Origin: Caulobacteraceae bacterium
GTDB lineage: Bacteria; Pseudomonadota; Alphaproteobacteria; Caulobacterales; Caulobacteraceae
Direction of reading: 5' to 3'
Assembly: GCA_019695035.1 (NCBI GenBank)
Contig: JAIBAU010000009.1
Coordinates: forward strand, 28,286 to 92,285
DNA: 64,000 nt
The notes under the pieces: generated by a model
The model's input: only the letters and a program-made list of their open reading frames with translations
Databases searched by the model: none
What the model was told of the DNA's origin: nothing
In this document: one piece after another, positions 38,651-47,551 of the stretch
Layout: the number at the start of each line of letters is the position of its first letter
Position numbering within the stretch: the stretch's first letter is position 1
Position numbers and translations under genes: made by a program

Positions 38651-40090
38651 TCAGGCCTGGACGTAGGCGGTCTTCATGCGGGTGTAGAATTCACGGGCGT
38701 AGGGTCCCTGCTCACGCGGTCCGAAGGATGAGGCCTTGGTTCCGCCAAAGGGAGCCTGGATGTCGACGCCGGCGGTGGGCAGGTTGACCATCACCATGCC
38801 CACGGTCAGGCCGTCCTGGAACATGCGGCTGTGCTTGAGCGAGGTCGTGTAGACCGCCGCCGACAGGCCGAAGTCGGTATCGTTTGCGATGGCCAGGGCG
38901 TGCTCGGCGTTGTCCGCGGGGATGACCGCCGCCACCGGCCCGAAGATTTCCTCCCGCGCGATGCGCATGGCGTTGTCCACGTCCGCAAACAGGGCCGGCT
39001 GCATGAAATAGCCCCGGGTCGGCCGCTCCAGGCGATCGCCGCCGTAGACCAGCCTGGCCCCTTCGCCCTTGCCGATCTCGACGTACTCGAGGTTCTGGTT
39101 CAGCTGCGACGCCGACACCACCGGCCCGATGTTGGTCGAGGCGTCCAGAGCATGGCCGACCTGCATCTGGGCCAGGCGTGACGTCAGCTTGTCGAGGAAG
39201 GATTTGTAGACCCCCCTGGTGACCACCAGCCGCGACGAGGCCGTGCAACGCTGTCCGGTGGCGAAGAAGGCGCCGTTGAGCGCGCCCTCGACCGCCAGGT
39301 CCACATCGGCGTCGTCCAGGACCACAAGCGGATTCTTGCCCCCCATCTCCAGTTGGAAGCGTTTGAACGACCGCGCACAGGCCTCGGCCACACGCTGGCC
39401 CACGCCCTGCGAGCCGGTGAAGGAGACGCCATCGATCCCGGCATGGTTCAGCATCGCCTCGCCGACGACCGAGCCGCGACCCATCACGAGATTGAAGACG
39501 CCCGCGGGAGCGCCTGCCTCCTGAATGATTTCAGCCAACCGCCAGGCCGAGGCCGGCACCATGTCGGCGGGCTTCATCACCACGCAGTTGCCGTAGGCGA
39601 GGGCGGGCGCGGCCTTCCAGGCCGGTATGGCGATGGGAAAGTTCCAGGGGGTGATGAGGCCGACCACCCCGATGGGCTCGCGGCGGGCCTCGACGGTGAC
39701 GCCGCTGCGCATCGAGGGCAGGACGTCCCCGTTCGCGCGATAGCATTCTCCGGCGTAAAAGCGGAAGATTCGCGCAGCCCGCTGCACCTCTCCGACAGCT
39801 TCGGCCCGGGTCTTGCCCTCTTCGCGCGCCAGCAGTTCCCCCAGTTCGGCGGAACGGGCCATCAGCAGGTCGTGGACCTTGTCGAGCATGTCGCCGCGAA
39901 CCTGGGCGTTGGCCGCCCGCCAGCCGGGCTGGGCCGCCCGTGCTGCGGCGACGGCCTGATCGACCTCGGCTGCGCCGCCCTGACTGAATTCGCCAACCAC
40001 TTCGTCGAGGTCCGACGGGTTGCGGTTCTCCGAGACCTCGGCCGCCTCGATCCATTCCCCGCCGATGAGATTGCCGAACCGTTTGGCCAT
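38651..40090 (-). CDS. NAD(P)-dependent aldehyde dehydrogenase, 2-oxoglutarate semialdehyde dehydrogenase-like
   Basis: A 479-residue ALDH. It shows the catalytic cysteine C282 in FFATGQRCTASSRL, the general base E248 in FQLEMGGKNPLVV, the asparagine motif ITPWNFPIAIPAWK, and VSFTGSQGVGQRVA. The pattern around the active site resembles 2-oxoglutarate semialdehyde dehydrogenases. It is placed 13 bases upstream of the ThDP enzyme, so it may oxidise the aldehyde that enzyme releases. The ATG at 40090 is the natural family start. An upstream extension has no conserved residues. Confidence 0.88.
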   Translation of the reverse strand: MAKRFGNLIGGEWIEAAEVSENRNPSDLDEVVGEFSQGGAAEVDQAVAAARAAQPGWRAANAQVRGDMLDKVHDLLMARSAELGELLAREEGKTRAEAVGEVQRAARIFRFYAGECYRANGDVLPSMRSGVTVEARREPIGVVGLITPWNFPIAIPAWKAAPALAYGNCVVMKPADMVPASAWRLAEIIQEAGAPAGVFNLVMGRGSVVGEAMLNHAGIDGVSFTGSQGVGQRVAEACARSFKRFQLEMGGKNPLVVLDDADVDLAVEGALNGAFFATGQRCTASSRLVVTRGVYKSFLDKLTSRLAQMQVGHALDASTNIGPVVSASQLNQNLEYVEIGKGEGARLVYGGDRLERPTRGYFMQPALFADVDNAMRIAREEIFGPVAAVIPADNAEHALAIANDTDFGLSAAVYTTSLKHSRMFQDGLTVGMVMVNLPTAGVDIQAPFGGTKASSFGPREQGPYAREFYTRMKTAYVQA

Positions 40091-40269
40091 GTCGCCGCCC
40101 GCCGTGATGAAGCCTGTCCGAAGATCGTGGGTCTTAGTCCGGAGGCGGCAGGGACGCCACCCCCGGCTGCACGACCTCTGCACCGGCAAATGGGAAAGCC
40201 TCCACCTTCGCCCCGCAATGACCTCGAAGCGCTCGGGCCAAACAACAGGCCGAGACTGCGGAGGTCAGG

Positions 40270-41754
40270 ATGGTTGGGACGTTCCACGCGGGGCTGAGGT
40301 CCTCGCTGGCCGCCAAGGGTGCGGGGGCTGTCGGACTGGTGGCGCTGGCCGACCTGCTTTTCTTCCGTCAGCCGCTGGGGTTCACGGTCGGCGCCTTCGC
40401 TTTGGCGTTCGCTGCGGCCCTCGCGGCGGTGCAGCCGGCCGTGCTGCGCGACCGCCGCGCGCTCCTGTTCCTTCTGGGCGCCCTCGTCATGGCGCTCGGC
40501 ATGATCGAGCGTCCGACCTTCGCCGGCTGGCTAGTGTTCGGCGTCTGCATCGGCATCGCCGGCCTGTCGCCGCGCGCGGGTCCCCACGACGACGCCTGGC
40601 GCTGGTTCCAGCGGCTGGCCTGGCAGCCGATGGTCGGTTCGATCGGGCCCGTGCTGGATGCCCTCAAGCTGATGGACAAGCGGCTGAACCGGGCCAGGTT
40701 CGCGCCGCTGCGGCTGCTCCCCGTGCTCGTCGTGCCGGTGTTGGGGGGATTGCTGTTCCTGGGCCTTTTCGCCGCCGCCAATCCGGTGATCGCCGACGCC
40801 TTGTCGCACCTTCGACCGCCCGCCTTCGATCTCGGACGCCTGTTCTTCTGGGGGGTCGTCTTCGTAGTGGTCTGGCACGTGCTGCGGCCACGCCACCTCC
40901 GCCGCCCGATCCCCACGCCCGGAGGTCGGGGTGACCGCGACATCCCCGGCGTCAGCCTACTGTCGGTCACGCTCTCGCTAATGATCTTCAACGCCCTGTT
41001 CGCCCTGCAGAACGGGCTGGACATCGCCTTCCTGTGGTCGGGCGCGCGCCTGCCCGAGCAGTTCACCCTGGCGGAATACGTCCACGCCGGGGTCTACCCG
41101 CTGATCTTCTCAGCCCTGTGCACCGGCCTCTTCGTCCTGATCGCGCTCAGGCCCGGATCGCGCATCGCGGCCAGCCGCCCGGTGCGGGCCCTGCTGGTTG
41201 CCTGGGTCGCGCAGAACCTCTTCGTGGTGGCGTCGTCGGCTTACCGCATGTGGCTCTACGTCGAGAGCTTTTCGCTAACGCGGCTGCGCATCCTGGTGTT
41301 GCTGTGGATGGCGCTGATTGCGGTGGGGTTGGTCTCCCTCCTGTGGCGCGTGCTGCGCGACCGCGGGACCGGCTGGCTGCTGAACCTCAACGCGGGCGCG
41401 GGGCTGCTCGCGCTCGTGGGTCTCAGCGTCGTCGACATCGGAGCCGTCGTCGCTGAGTGGAACTTGACCCACGCCAGAGACGCAGGCGGCCGCGGCGTCG
41501 CGGTCGACCTCTGCTACCTTCAGCGCCTTGGCCCGTCCGCGCTCGTCCCGCTTGCCCGCTTCGAGCGCCGCGGACCACCCGCCGCCCTTGCCCGGCAGAC
41601 AGCGTCGGTCAGGGCCCTCGCCTACATCAGAGCCAGGGACCAACTGAAGGACTGGCGCGGTTGGAGCTGGCGCGCACAGCGCCGCCTCGACACCGCGCGC
41701 GCCCTGGGCGCCACCGCCGTCGGCTACGGCGACGGCTGGTGCGGCGGCGACTGA
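40270..41754 (+). CDS. Polytopic membrane protein, DUF4173/DUF4153-like
   Basis: A 494-residue protein with about ten hydrophobic segments. The diagnostic core is FNALFALQNGLDIAFLWSGA, followed by LPEQFTLAEYVHAGVYPLIF, which resembles DUF4173 proteins. The C-terminal 120 residues are soluble and basic (YLQRLGPSALVPLARFER, RARDQLKDWRGWSWRAQRR). The start has GGAGGTCAGG just upstream. The two-component genes follow within 40 bases, so it is probably co-regulated with them or acts as a sensor accessory. The function is unknown. Confidence 0.78.
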   Translation: MVGTFHAGLRSSLAAKGAGAVGLVALADLLFFRQPLGFTVGAFALAFAAALAAVQPAVLRDRRALLFLLGALVMALGMIERPTFAGWLVFGVCIGIAGLSPRAGPHDDAWRWFQRLAWQPMVGSIGPVLDALKLMDKRLNRARFAPLRLLPVLVVPVLGGLLFLGLFAAANPVIADALSHLRPPAFDLGRLFFWGVVFVVVWHVLRPRHLRRPIPTPGGRGDRDIPGVSLLSVTLSLMIFNALFALQNGLDIAFLWSGARLPEQFTLAEYVHAGVYPLIFSALCTGLFVLIALRPGSRIAASRPVRALLVAWVAQNLFVVASSAYRMWLYVESFSLTRLRILVLLWMALIAVGLVSLLWRVLRDRGTGWLLNLNAGAGLLALVGLSVVDIGAVVAEWNLTHARDAGGRGVAVDLCYLQRLGPSALVPLARFERRGPPAALARQTASVRALAYIRARDQLKDWRGWSWRAQRRLDTARALGATAVGYGDGWCGGD

Positions 41755-41792
41755 TCCTGAAGACCTCAATTGACCCCGGAGCCGCAACGCCG

Positions 41793-42509
41793 ATGATGCA
41801 CCTCATGCCGCGCTCGATCCTGGTCGTCGACGACGACCCCCACATCCGCCAATTATTGGTCTTCGCCCTCACCAAGGCGGGGCTGGAGGCGCGTGAGGCG
41901 CCCGACGGCGAAGCGGCGCTGGCCTCCGTCGCGGCCGAGCCGCCGGATCTCGTCGTGCTGGACATCAACATGCCGCGCATGGATGGGCTCGAGGTCTGCC
42001 GCCGCCTGCGCGGCGAGGGCGATCTCCCGATCCTGTTCCTGTCCTCGCGCGACGACGAGATCGACCGGGTTCTTGGCATCGAGCTGGGCGCCGACGACTA
42101 CGTCGTGAAGCCCTTCAGTCCCCGCGAGGTGGTGGCGCGGGTCTCGGCCATCCTGCGCCGCTCCGGACGCGGAGAGGGGGGTGAGCCGGCGGGCAGGAAG
42201 GACAGCGGCCTCTCACGGGGGAAGTTGAGTCTCGATCCGGACGGCTGGACCGCGCGCTGGGGCGACCGGGAGGTTCCCCTCACGGTCACGGAATTCGGTA
42301 TCCTCCGGACGCTGGCGGGAGCGCCGACCAAGGTGTTCAGCCGCGACGCCATCATCGACCGCCTGCGCGGTCCGGGTTTCGCGGTCACGGACCGCACCAT
42401 CGACAGCCACGTGCGCAACCTGCGCGGCAAGTTCGCCGCGGTGGGCGGCGGCGATGTGATCGAGACCAAGGCCGGCGTCGGCTACCGGCTCGGGGCCTGC
42501 GGCGGATGA
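41793..42509 (+). CDS. OmpR/PhoB-family response regulator
   Basis: A 238-residue DNA-binding response regulator. The receiver domain (residues 5-120) has the acidic pair in LVVDDDP, phosphoacceptor D57 in LVVLDINMPRMDG, and K107 in DDYVVKPFSPRE. The winged-helix effector domain (about 140-235) contains PLTVTEFGILRTLAG and RTIDSHVRNLRGKF. ATGs at 41793, 41796 and 41805 are possible starts; the first is chosen for its GGAG 11 bases upstream. It is paired with the histidine kinase 4 bases downstream. Confidence 0.92.
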   Translation: MMHLMPRSILVVDDDPHIRQLLVFALTKAGLEAREAPDGEAALASVAAEPPDLVVLDINMPRMDGLEVCRRLRGEGDLPILFLSSRDDEIDRVLGIELGADDYVVKPFSPREVVARVSAILRRSGRGEGGEPAGRKDSGLSRGKLSLDPDGWTARWGDREVPLTVTEFGILRTLAGAPTKVFSRDAIIDRLRGPGFAVTDRTIDSHVRNLRGKFAAVGGGDVIETKAGVGYRLGACGG

Positions 42510-42513
42510 GCGC

Positions 42514-44088
42514 TTGATCGGCGCCGCCAAGGAGTTCCTGAAGCGCCACTGGCCGCGGCTTCGGCTACGCACCATCCTGCTGGCCGTTCTTCTGTTCGCC
42601 GCCGCAATGCCCCTGTTCGGCGGGGTATTCCTGCGGGTCTACGAGAACGCCCTGGTGCGCCAGACCGAAGCCGAACTCGTGGCCCAGGGCGCCGCCATGT
42701 CGGCCGTCGCCGGGCTGGAATGGCCCGGAGCTCCCCCGCCCCCGCCGACGGCCCCGCCAAGCCGCCGCATCTACGTGCAGGAAGGCACCGAGATCGATCT
42801 CGGCTCGACTCCCATCCTGCCAGAGCGGCCGCGGGGAGAGGTCACCGAGCGCCGCGCCGACGCGCAGGCCGTCGCCGTTGCGCGCCGGCTGGAGCCCGTC
42901 ATCGAACGAACAACCCGCACGACCCTGGCCTCGGTGGTCATGCTCGACAGCCACGGCGTCGTCGTTCGCGGTTACGGCATGGGCCGCGACCTGTCCGCCC
43001 TTCCCGAGGTGCGGGCCGCCCTGCGCGGGCGACCGGCCACCACACTGCGACGACGCAGCGAATACGACCGACGCTACGCCTTCGAATGGCTGAGCCGCGC
43101 CTCGCAGATCCGCCTGCATCATGCCCGGCCCATCGTGGTGGGCGGGCGGGTCAAGGGCGTCTTGCTGATGTCCCGCTCGCCCCGCGCGCTGTTCCGCGGG
43201 ATCTACGAGGACCGGGGCAAGATCGCGTTGGGAGCAGGGGTCATACTGCTGGCTCTGGTGTTTCTGTCCGGCCTCGTGTCGCGCGGCGTGACCCGTCCGA
43301 TCGTGGCCCTGTCGCGCGCGTCGGCGGAGGTGGCGGCCGGCCATGGCGCAGCGCCTGAGACCCCAACCACAGCAGCGGTCGAGATCCAGGAGCTGTACGA
43401 GAATTTCGCGGTCATGAGCGAGGCGATCGCCCGTCGTTCGGGGTATCTGCGGGACTTTGCCGCGGCGGTCAGCCACGAGTTCAAGACCCCGCTGGCCGGA
43501 ATAGGCGGCGCGGTCGAACTGCTGCAGGACCATGGCGAAAGCATGAGCCAGGCCGAGCGCGCGCGGTTCCTCGCCAACATCGCCGCCGACAGCAGCCGCC
43601 TGGGCCAACTGGTGACGCGCCTGCTGGACCTCGCGCGTGCGGACATGGCCCGCCCCGAGGCCGACGTGTCGGCCGATCTCGCCGCGCCGGTGCGGCGCGT
43701 CGTCGACGGGCTGGCGGCGTCCGACCTGTCGATTACGGTCGACCTGCCGCCCACGGACCCCGTCGCGGTGCCCGCCCGCACGGTCGAGGTGGTGCTGACA
43801 ACCCTGATCGAAAACAGCCGCCAGGCCGGCGCCTCCCGCGTGGAGGTCAGCGCAAGGCAGGACGCGGATCTGGTCCTGGTCAGGGTGACCGACAATGGCC
43901 CCGGCATCCCGGAGGCCGATCGCGCCCGGCTCTTTGAACCGTTCTTCACGACACGACGCAGCGATGGCGGAACCGGCCTCGGCCTGTCGATCGCCGAGAG
44001 CCTCCTGGCGGCCAGCAACGCTCGTATCGCCTGCCTGCCGTTCGAGGCCGGGGCGGTCTTCGAGGTGTCGCTACCCCTTGCCCGTTAA
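42514..44088 (+). CDS. Membrane sensor histidine kinase
   Basis: A 524-residue kinase. There are two membrane segments, about 20-42 (RTILLAVLLFAAAMPLFGG) and 230-250 (IALGAGVILLALVFLSGLV), flanking a periplasmic sensor domain. A HAMP-like linker follows. The HisKA domain has the phosphorylated H321 in FAAAVSHEFKTPLAGIGG. The ATPase domain has the N box LIENSRQAGA, VTDNGPGIPEADR and GGTGLGLSIAESL. The start is a TTG at 42514 just after the regulator stop. The sensor domain has a Pro-rich loop near residues 70-80. The ligand is unknown. Confidence 0.9.
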   Translation: MIGAAKEFLKRHWPRLRLRTILLAVLLFAAAMPLFGGVFLRVYENALVRQTEAELVAQGAAMSAVAGLEWPGAPPPPPTAPPSRRIYVQEGTEIDLGSTPILPERPRGEVTERRADAQAVAVARRLEPVIERTTRTTLASVVMLDSHGVVVRGYGMGRDLSALPEVRAALRGRPATTLRRRSEYDRRYAFEWLSRASQIRLHHARPIVVGGRVKGVLLMSRSPRALFRGIYEDRGKIALGAGVILLALVFLSGLVSRGVTRPIVALSRASAEVAAGHGAAPETPTTAAVEIQELYENFAVMSEAIARRSGYLRDFAAAVSHEFKTPLAGIGGAVELLQDHGESMSQAERARFLANIAADSSRLGQLVTRLLDLARADMARPEADVSADLAAPVRRVVDGLAASDLSITVDLPPTDPVAVPARTVEVVLTTLIENSRQAGASRVEVSARQDADLVLVRVTDNGPGIPEADRARLFEPFFTTRRSDGGTGLGLSIAESLLAASNARIACLPFEAGAVFEVSLPLAR

Positions 44089-44202
44089 GCCTTCTCGTTA
44101 AGGCGCCGGCAGGACTTCCTGCACGGAATCTCCACAGCCGCCGCCATCGCGCCTGCGCGCTGGGGCGCCAATCTTGGCCCGGCACAATGGGGAGATGCGC
44201 CG

Positions 44203-44394
44203 ATGGCCGCAGGCGACAGCACCGACAATCCGGTCCGGATCCAACCTGCTCGAGACGGCTGGCGCTGGAGCGTCATCGATGAGGGCAGAGTGGCCGCCGA
44301 GGGTCAGGCGCCCGACGCCCATACGGCCGAACGCTATGGCGCCTTCGCCGCCGCTGCAGTGGCCAGCTTTGGCCGCATCGGACGCGCCTACTAG
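44203..44394 (+). CDS. Small hypothetical protein
   Basis: A 63-residue protein, MAAGDSTDNPVRIQPARDGW followed by RWSVIDEGRVAAEGQAPDA. GGGGAG lies 8 bases before the ATG. The composition fits a small single-domain cytoplasmic protein with a beta-hairpin (W-x-V-x-D-E-G-x-V-A-A-E-G). Its TAG overlaps the convergent CoA-transferase stop in a CTAG. I recognise no family with certainty. Confidence 0.6.
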   Translation: MAAGDSTDNPVRIQPARDGWRWSVIDEGRVAAEGQAPDAHTAERYGAFAAAAVASFGRIGRAY

Positions 44395-45632
44395 ATCACG
44401 CCCTTTTCGCGCAGATCCACGATCGCAGCGGCCTCCAGGCCCAGGCGCTCGCCCAGCACCGCCTCGGTGTCCGCCCCCAGGGCCGGTGGCGCCCGCCGGT
44501 AGTCGACCGGCGTCTCCGACAGCCGGAACGGGCTGGCGACGGTCTTCACCGGCCCATTGAGGTCGGAGCGGCTCTGTTCCACCACCAACCTGCGGTGCTT
44601 CGCCTGGGCCTCCTCAAACACCTGATCGATGCGGTTGATCGGCCCGCAGGGCACCCCGGCGGCTTCAAGCACATCGATCCAGGCGTGGGTCGTACGTTTC
44701 ACCGTCAGAGCGGTCAGGAGCGGGACCAATTCGGCCCGGTTGCGTACGCGCGCCGCGTTGCCGATGAAGCGGGGATCATCCGCCAGACCCTCATCGCCCA
44801 GCGCCCGGCACAGCCCGCGGAACTGCCCGTCGTTGCCGACCGCGATCACCACCATGCCGTCGGCGGTGGCGAAGGGTTGATAGGGGGTCAGGTTGGGGTG
44901 GGCGTTGCCCATGCGGCCCGGCGCCTTCCCGGAGACGAAGAAGTTGGTCGCCTGGTTGGCCAGCATGGCGGCCTGGACGTCAAACAGCGCGATGTCCAGG
45001 TGCTGGCCCTGGTCCGTCGCCCGAGCGTGGAGCAAGGCGGCCAGAATACCGTTCGATGCATAGAGGCCGGTGAACAGGTCCACGACCGCGACGCCCACCT
45101 TCATCGGCTCGGCGCCCGGCGCGCCGTCGGGCTGGCCGGTGATCGACATCAGCCCGCCCATGGCCTGGATCATGTAGTCGTAGCCAGCCTTCGAGGCCGC
45201 CGGACCGTCCTGGCCGAAGCCGGTGATGGAGCAGTAGACGAGGCGCGGATTCACCGCCTTCAGGGCCGCGTAGTCGAGGCCGTACTTCTTCAGGCCCCCG
45301 GTCTTGAAGTTCTCGACCACCACGTCGGCTTCCGCCGCCAGCGCGCGCAGCAGCGCCGCACCTTCGGGCAGCGCCATGTCGACGGTGATCGAGCGCTTGT
45401 TGCGGTTGGCGGCGAAGTAGTAGGCGGCGTCCGATGGTTCCCCGTCCGGGGTATGGGTGAAGGGCGGACCCCAGCCGCGCGTGTCGTCCCCCGCGCCCGG
45501 CCGCTCCACCTTGATCACCTCTGCCCCCAGGTCGGCCAGGATCTGCGTCGCCCACGGCCCCGCCAGCACCCGGCTGAGGTCGAGCACGACGACGCCGGCG
45601 AGGGGGCCGGTTGGAGCGGGGGATTTGGTCAT
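44391..45632 (-). CDS. CaiB/BaiF family (class III) CoA-transferase, probably succinate:glutarate CoA-transferase
   Basis: A 413-residue class III CoA-transferase. Conserved blocks are VVVLDLSRVLAGPWATQILA, NRNKRSITVDM, VVENFKTGGLKKYGLDY and GYDYMIQAMGGLMSITGQ, in which D152 is the likely acyl-carrying residue. The gene sits close to glutaryl-CoA dehydrogenase (convergent orientation apart, same locus). That association is typical of glutarate-activating transferases in lysine and tryptophan catabolism. The start at 45632 is chosen over an upstream extension through the repeat element. Confidence 0.86.
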   Translation of the reverse strand: MTKSPAPTGPLAGVVVLDLSRVLAGPWATQILADLGAEVIKVERPGAGDDTRGWGPPFTHTPDGEPSDAAYYFAANRNKRSITVDMALPEGAALLRALAAEADVVVENFKTGGLKKYGLDYAALKAVNPRLVYCSITGFGQDGPAASKAGYDYMIQAMGGLMSITGQPDGAPGAEPMKVGVAVVDLFTGLYASNGILAALLHARATDQGQHLDIALFDVQAAMLANQATNFFVSGKAPGRMGNAHPNLTPYQPFATADGMVVIAVGNDGQFRGLCRALGDEGLADDPRFIGNAARVRNRAELVPLLTALTVKRTTHAWIDVLEAAGVPCGPINRIDQVFEEAQAKHRRLVVEQSRSDLNGPVKTVASPFRLSETPVDYRRAPPALGADTEAVLGERLGLEAAAIVDLREKGVI

Positions 45633-45671
45633 TGTTCGTATCGACGGTAGGGAATGGCGGCGAGGCTTGAG

Positions 45672-45718
45672 GCCCCGCCCGTCAGCTTCGCTGACACTCT
45701 CCCATAAAGGGGGGGGCG
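45672..45718. repeat. REP-like intergenic palindromic element
   Basis: The gap upstream of the CoA-transferase contains a perfect hairpin GTCAGC-ttc-GCTGAC (45681-45695), followed by CTCCC-ATAAA-GGGGG (second stem, to about 45716). It is flanked by GGCCCCGCCC. This two-hairpin layout resembles the short dispersed intergenic repeats common in alphaproteobacterial genomes. Only one convincing copy lies in this window. Confidence 0.45.
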
Positions 45719-45726
45719 AAGGCTGG

Positions 45727-45999
45727 CTACAGCCCCGCGTCGTAGCTTCCCGACTTGCGGCAGCGCTCTTCCCGCGCTTCCTGGGCGCGGTCGTCCAGCT
45801 CATCCGCCAGCTTGCAGATGTTCCGCGACGCGGTGGTCTTGTGCAGCCCGGGGATCAAGGCGTGGATGAAACAGCAGGCGGCGATGCCGAGCACGCGCAC
45901 GCCGTAGCTCGCGGAATGCCCAAAGTGCTCGAAATAGGTCTCGCGGACGTCGCGGGGGTGTTCGAGGAACAGTCGGTCGAAAAGGCTCGGGCGCGACAT
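45727..45999 (-). CDS. DUF6356-like small membrane protein
   Basis: A 90-residue protein, MSRPSLFDRLFLEHPRDVRE then TYFEHFGHSASYGVRVLGIA. It has one hydrophobic segment (YGVRVLGIAACCFIHALIPG) and a conserved-looking C-terminal block HKTTASRNICKLADEL. The pattern resembles DUF6356 proteins, small proteins of unknown function. ATGs at 46041 and further upstream are in frame. I chose 45999 because the conserved region begins there. It is divergent from glutaryl-CoA dehydrogenase. Confidence 0.7.
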   Translation of the reverse strand: MSRPSLFDRLFLEHPRDVRETYFEHFGHSASYGVRVLGIAACCFIHALIPGLHKTTASRNICKLADELDDRAQEAREERCRKSGSYDAGL

Positions 46000-46166
46000 T
46001 TCCCCGGCGGTGTGGCTGCGCTCGCTCGCTTGCACGGACATATCCCTGTCAGGCCCCCCTTCATCGAACCGCGGCTTTGCGCTAAGGGCTGCCGCGTTCC
46101 GAAGCACCTCAGATAGCATGGGCCGCGCCGAAGCGATAATCTGCGCGCCTCACGAGAGAAATCGCA

Positions 46167-47366
46167 ATGCCGCTCGACGCCGCAACCGCCAAGGCGCCCG
46201 CCAAGACCTTCAAGTGGGACGATCCGCTGGACCTTGACGGCCAGCTGACCGAGGACGAGCGCGCCATCTATGAGGCCGCCAAGCAGTACGCGACCGACCG
46301 CCTGCTGCCCCGAGTTGTCTCGGCCTTCGCCGAGGAGCGCTTCGACGCCGAGATCATGAGGGAGCTCGGGGAGATGGGCTTCCTGGGGGCGACTTTGCCT
46401 GAACAATACGGCGGATCCGGCGTCAGCCACGTCGCCTACGGCCTGATCGCCCGCGCCATCGAAAGCGTGGATTCTGGCTATCGCTCGGCCATGAGCGTTC
46501 AATCGTCCCTGGCCATGTACCCGATCTACGCCTTCGGCTCGGAAGAGCAGAAGATGAAGTGGCTGCCCCGCATGGCCGCGGGCGAAATCGTCGGCTGCTT
46601 CGGCCTGACCGAAGCGGATGGCGGCTCGGACCCCGCCTCGATGAAGACCCGGGCCGAGAAGGTCGACGGCGGCTACCGGCTGAACGGCGGCAAGTACTGG
46701 ATCACCAACAGCCCGATCGCCGACATCGCCATCGTCTGGGCCAAGCTGGACGGCGAGATCCGCGGCTTCATCGTGGAAGCCACCCTGCCCGGCTATTCCG
46801 CCAACAAGATCGAGGGCAAGCTTTCCTTGCGCGCCTCGATCACCGGCGACATCGGCCTGTCGGACGTGATCGTGGGCGAGGACGCCATCCTGCCGGGCGT
46901 GAAGGGCCTGCGCGGCCCGTTCTCGTGCCTGAACAAGGCGCGCTACGGCATTTCGTGGGGCGCCATGGGCGCGGCCGAGGACTGCTTCCTGCGCGCCCGC
47001 GAATACGTCTCCGAGCGCATCCTGTTCGGCCGTCCGCTGTCCTCGCGCCAGCTGGTGCAGAAGAAGCTGGCCGACATGTCGACCGAGATCGCGCTGGGCT
47101 ACCAGGGCGCGCTGGCGGTCGGCCGGCTGCTCGACCAGGGCGCCTGGGTCCCGGAAGCCATCTCGATGATGAAGCGCAACAACTGCGGCAAGGCGCTGGC
47201 CATCGCGCGCGAGACCCGCGACATGCACGGCGGCGCCGGCATCACCGGCGAGATGCACGTCATGCGCCACGCCATGAACCTCGAGACGGTGAACACCTAC
47301 GAGGGCGCCCACGACGTCCACGCCCTGATCCTGGGCCGCGCCATCACGGGCGAGAGCGCGTTCTAG
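46167..47366 (+). CDS. gcdH: Glutaryl-CoA dehydrogenase
   Basis: A 399-residue acyl-CoA dehydrogenase that oxidises and decarboxylates glutaryl-CoA to crotonyl-CoA. Family-specific features include [20 protein letters not shown], where the Arg and Ser residues bind the distal carboxylate. [18 protein letters not shown] and the C-terminal [20 protein letters not shown], with catalytic E379, are also present. Pairing with the nearby CoA-transferase makes a glutarate to crotonyl-CoA route for lysine or tryptophan catabolism. Confidence 0.93.
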   Translation: MPLDAATAKAPAKTFKWDDPLDLDGQLTEDERAIYEAAKQYATDRLLPRVVSAFAEERFDAEIMRELGEMGFLGATLPEQYGGSGVSHVAYGLIARAIESVDSGYRSAMSVQSSLAMYPIYAFGSEEQKMKWLPRMAAGEIVGCFGLTEADGGSDPASMKTRAEKVDGGYRLNGGKYWITNSPIADIAIVWAKLDGEIRGFIVEATLPGYSANKIEGKLSLRASITGDIGLSDVIVGEDAILPGVKGLRGPFSCLNKARYGISWGAMGAAEDCFLRAREYVSERILFGRPLSSRQLVQKKLADMSTEIALGYQGALAVGRLLDQGAWVPEAISMMKRNNCGKALAIARETRDMHGGAGITGEMHVMRHAMNLETVNTYEGAHDVHALILGRAITGESAF

Positions 47367-47551
47367 CGCCCGGCGTCGCCGCCGCCGCGCGCCTGCGCCA
47401 CCGATCGCGCCCACGCGCTGACGGGCATGTCCGAGCGCCCGGCTGGAGTTTCGTCGGGTCTCCAGGGCGCGGGGTGGAAAGGTTCGGACCGTCCGTAGAC
47501 CGAGGTTCCGGTCTGCGACAGGGCCAGTCCGTAGGGCCTGTAGTCAGCCAT
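47363..47551 (-). CDS. Small hypothetical protein coupled to the NfrB-like gene
   Basis: A 62-residue frame, [20 protein letters not shown] onward, Pro- and Arg-rich and without a membrane segment. Its ATG overlaps the last codons of the NfrB-like gene by 8 bases. Its TAG overlaps the gcdH stop in a CTAG, as for two other convergent pairs in this window. These positions suggest a real coupled gene, but no family is recognised. Confidence 0.42.
   Translation of the reverse strand: MADYRPYGLALSQTGTSVYGRSEPFHPAPWRPDETPAGRSDMPVSAWARSVAQARGGGDAGR

Noticed and set aside
44085..44102. TTAA-N9-TTAA after the histidine kinase, considered as a CtrA site.
   Set aside because: The CtrA consensus needs 7 bases between the half-sites, and this copy overlaps the kinase stop codon.
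44109..44122. Palindrome GCAGGACTTCCTGC, considered as a terminator for the histidine kinase.
   Set aside because: The loop is only 2 bases and no T-tract follows. It is too weak to call.
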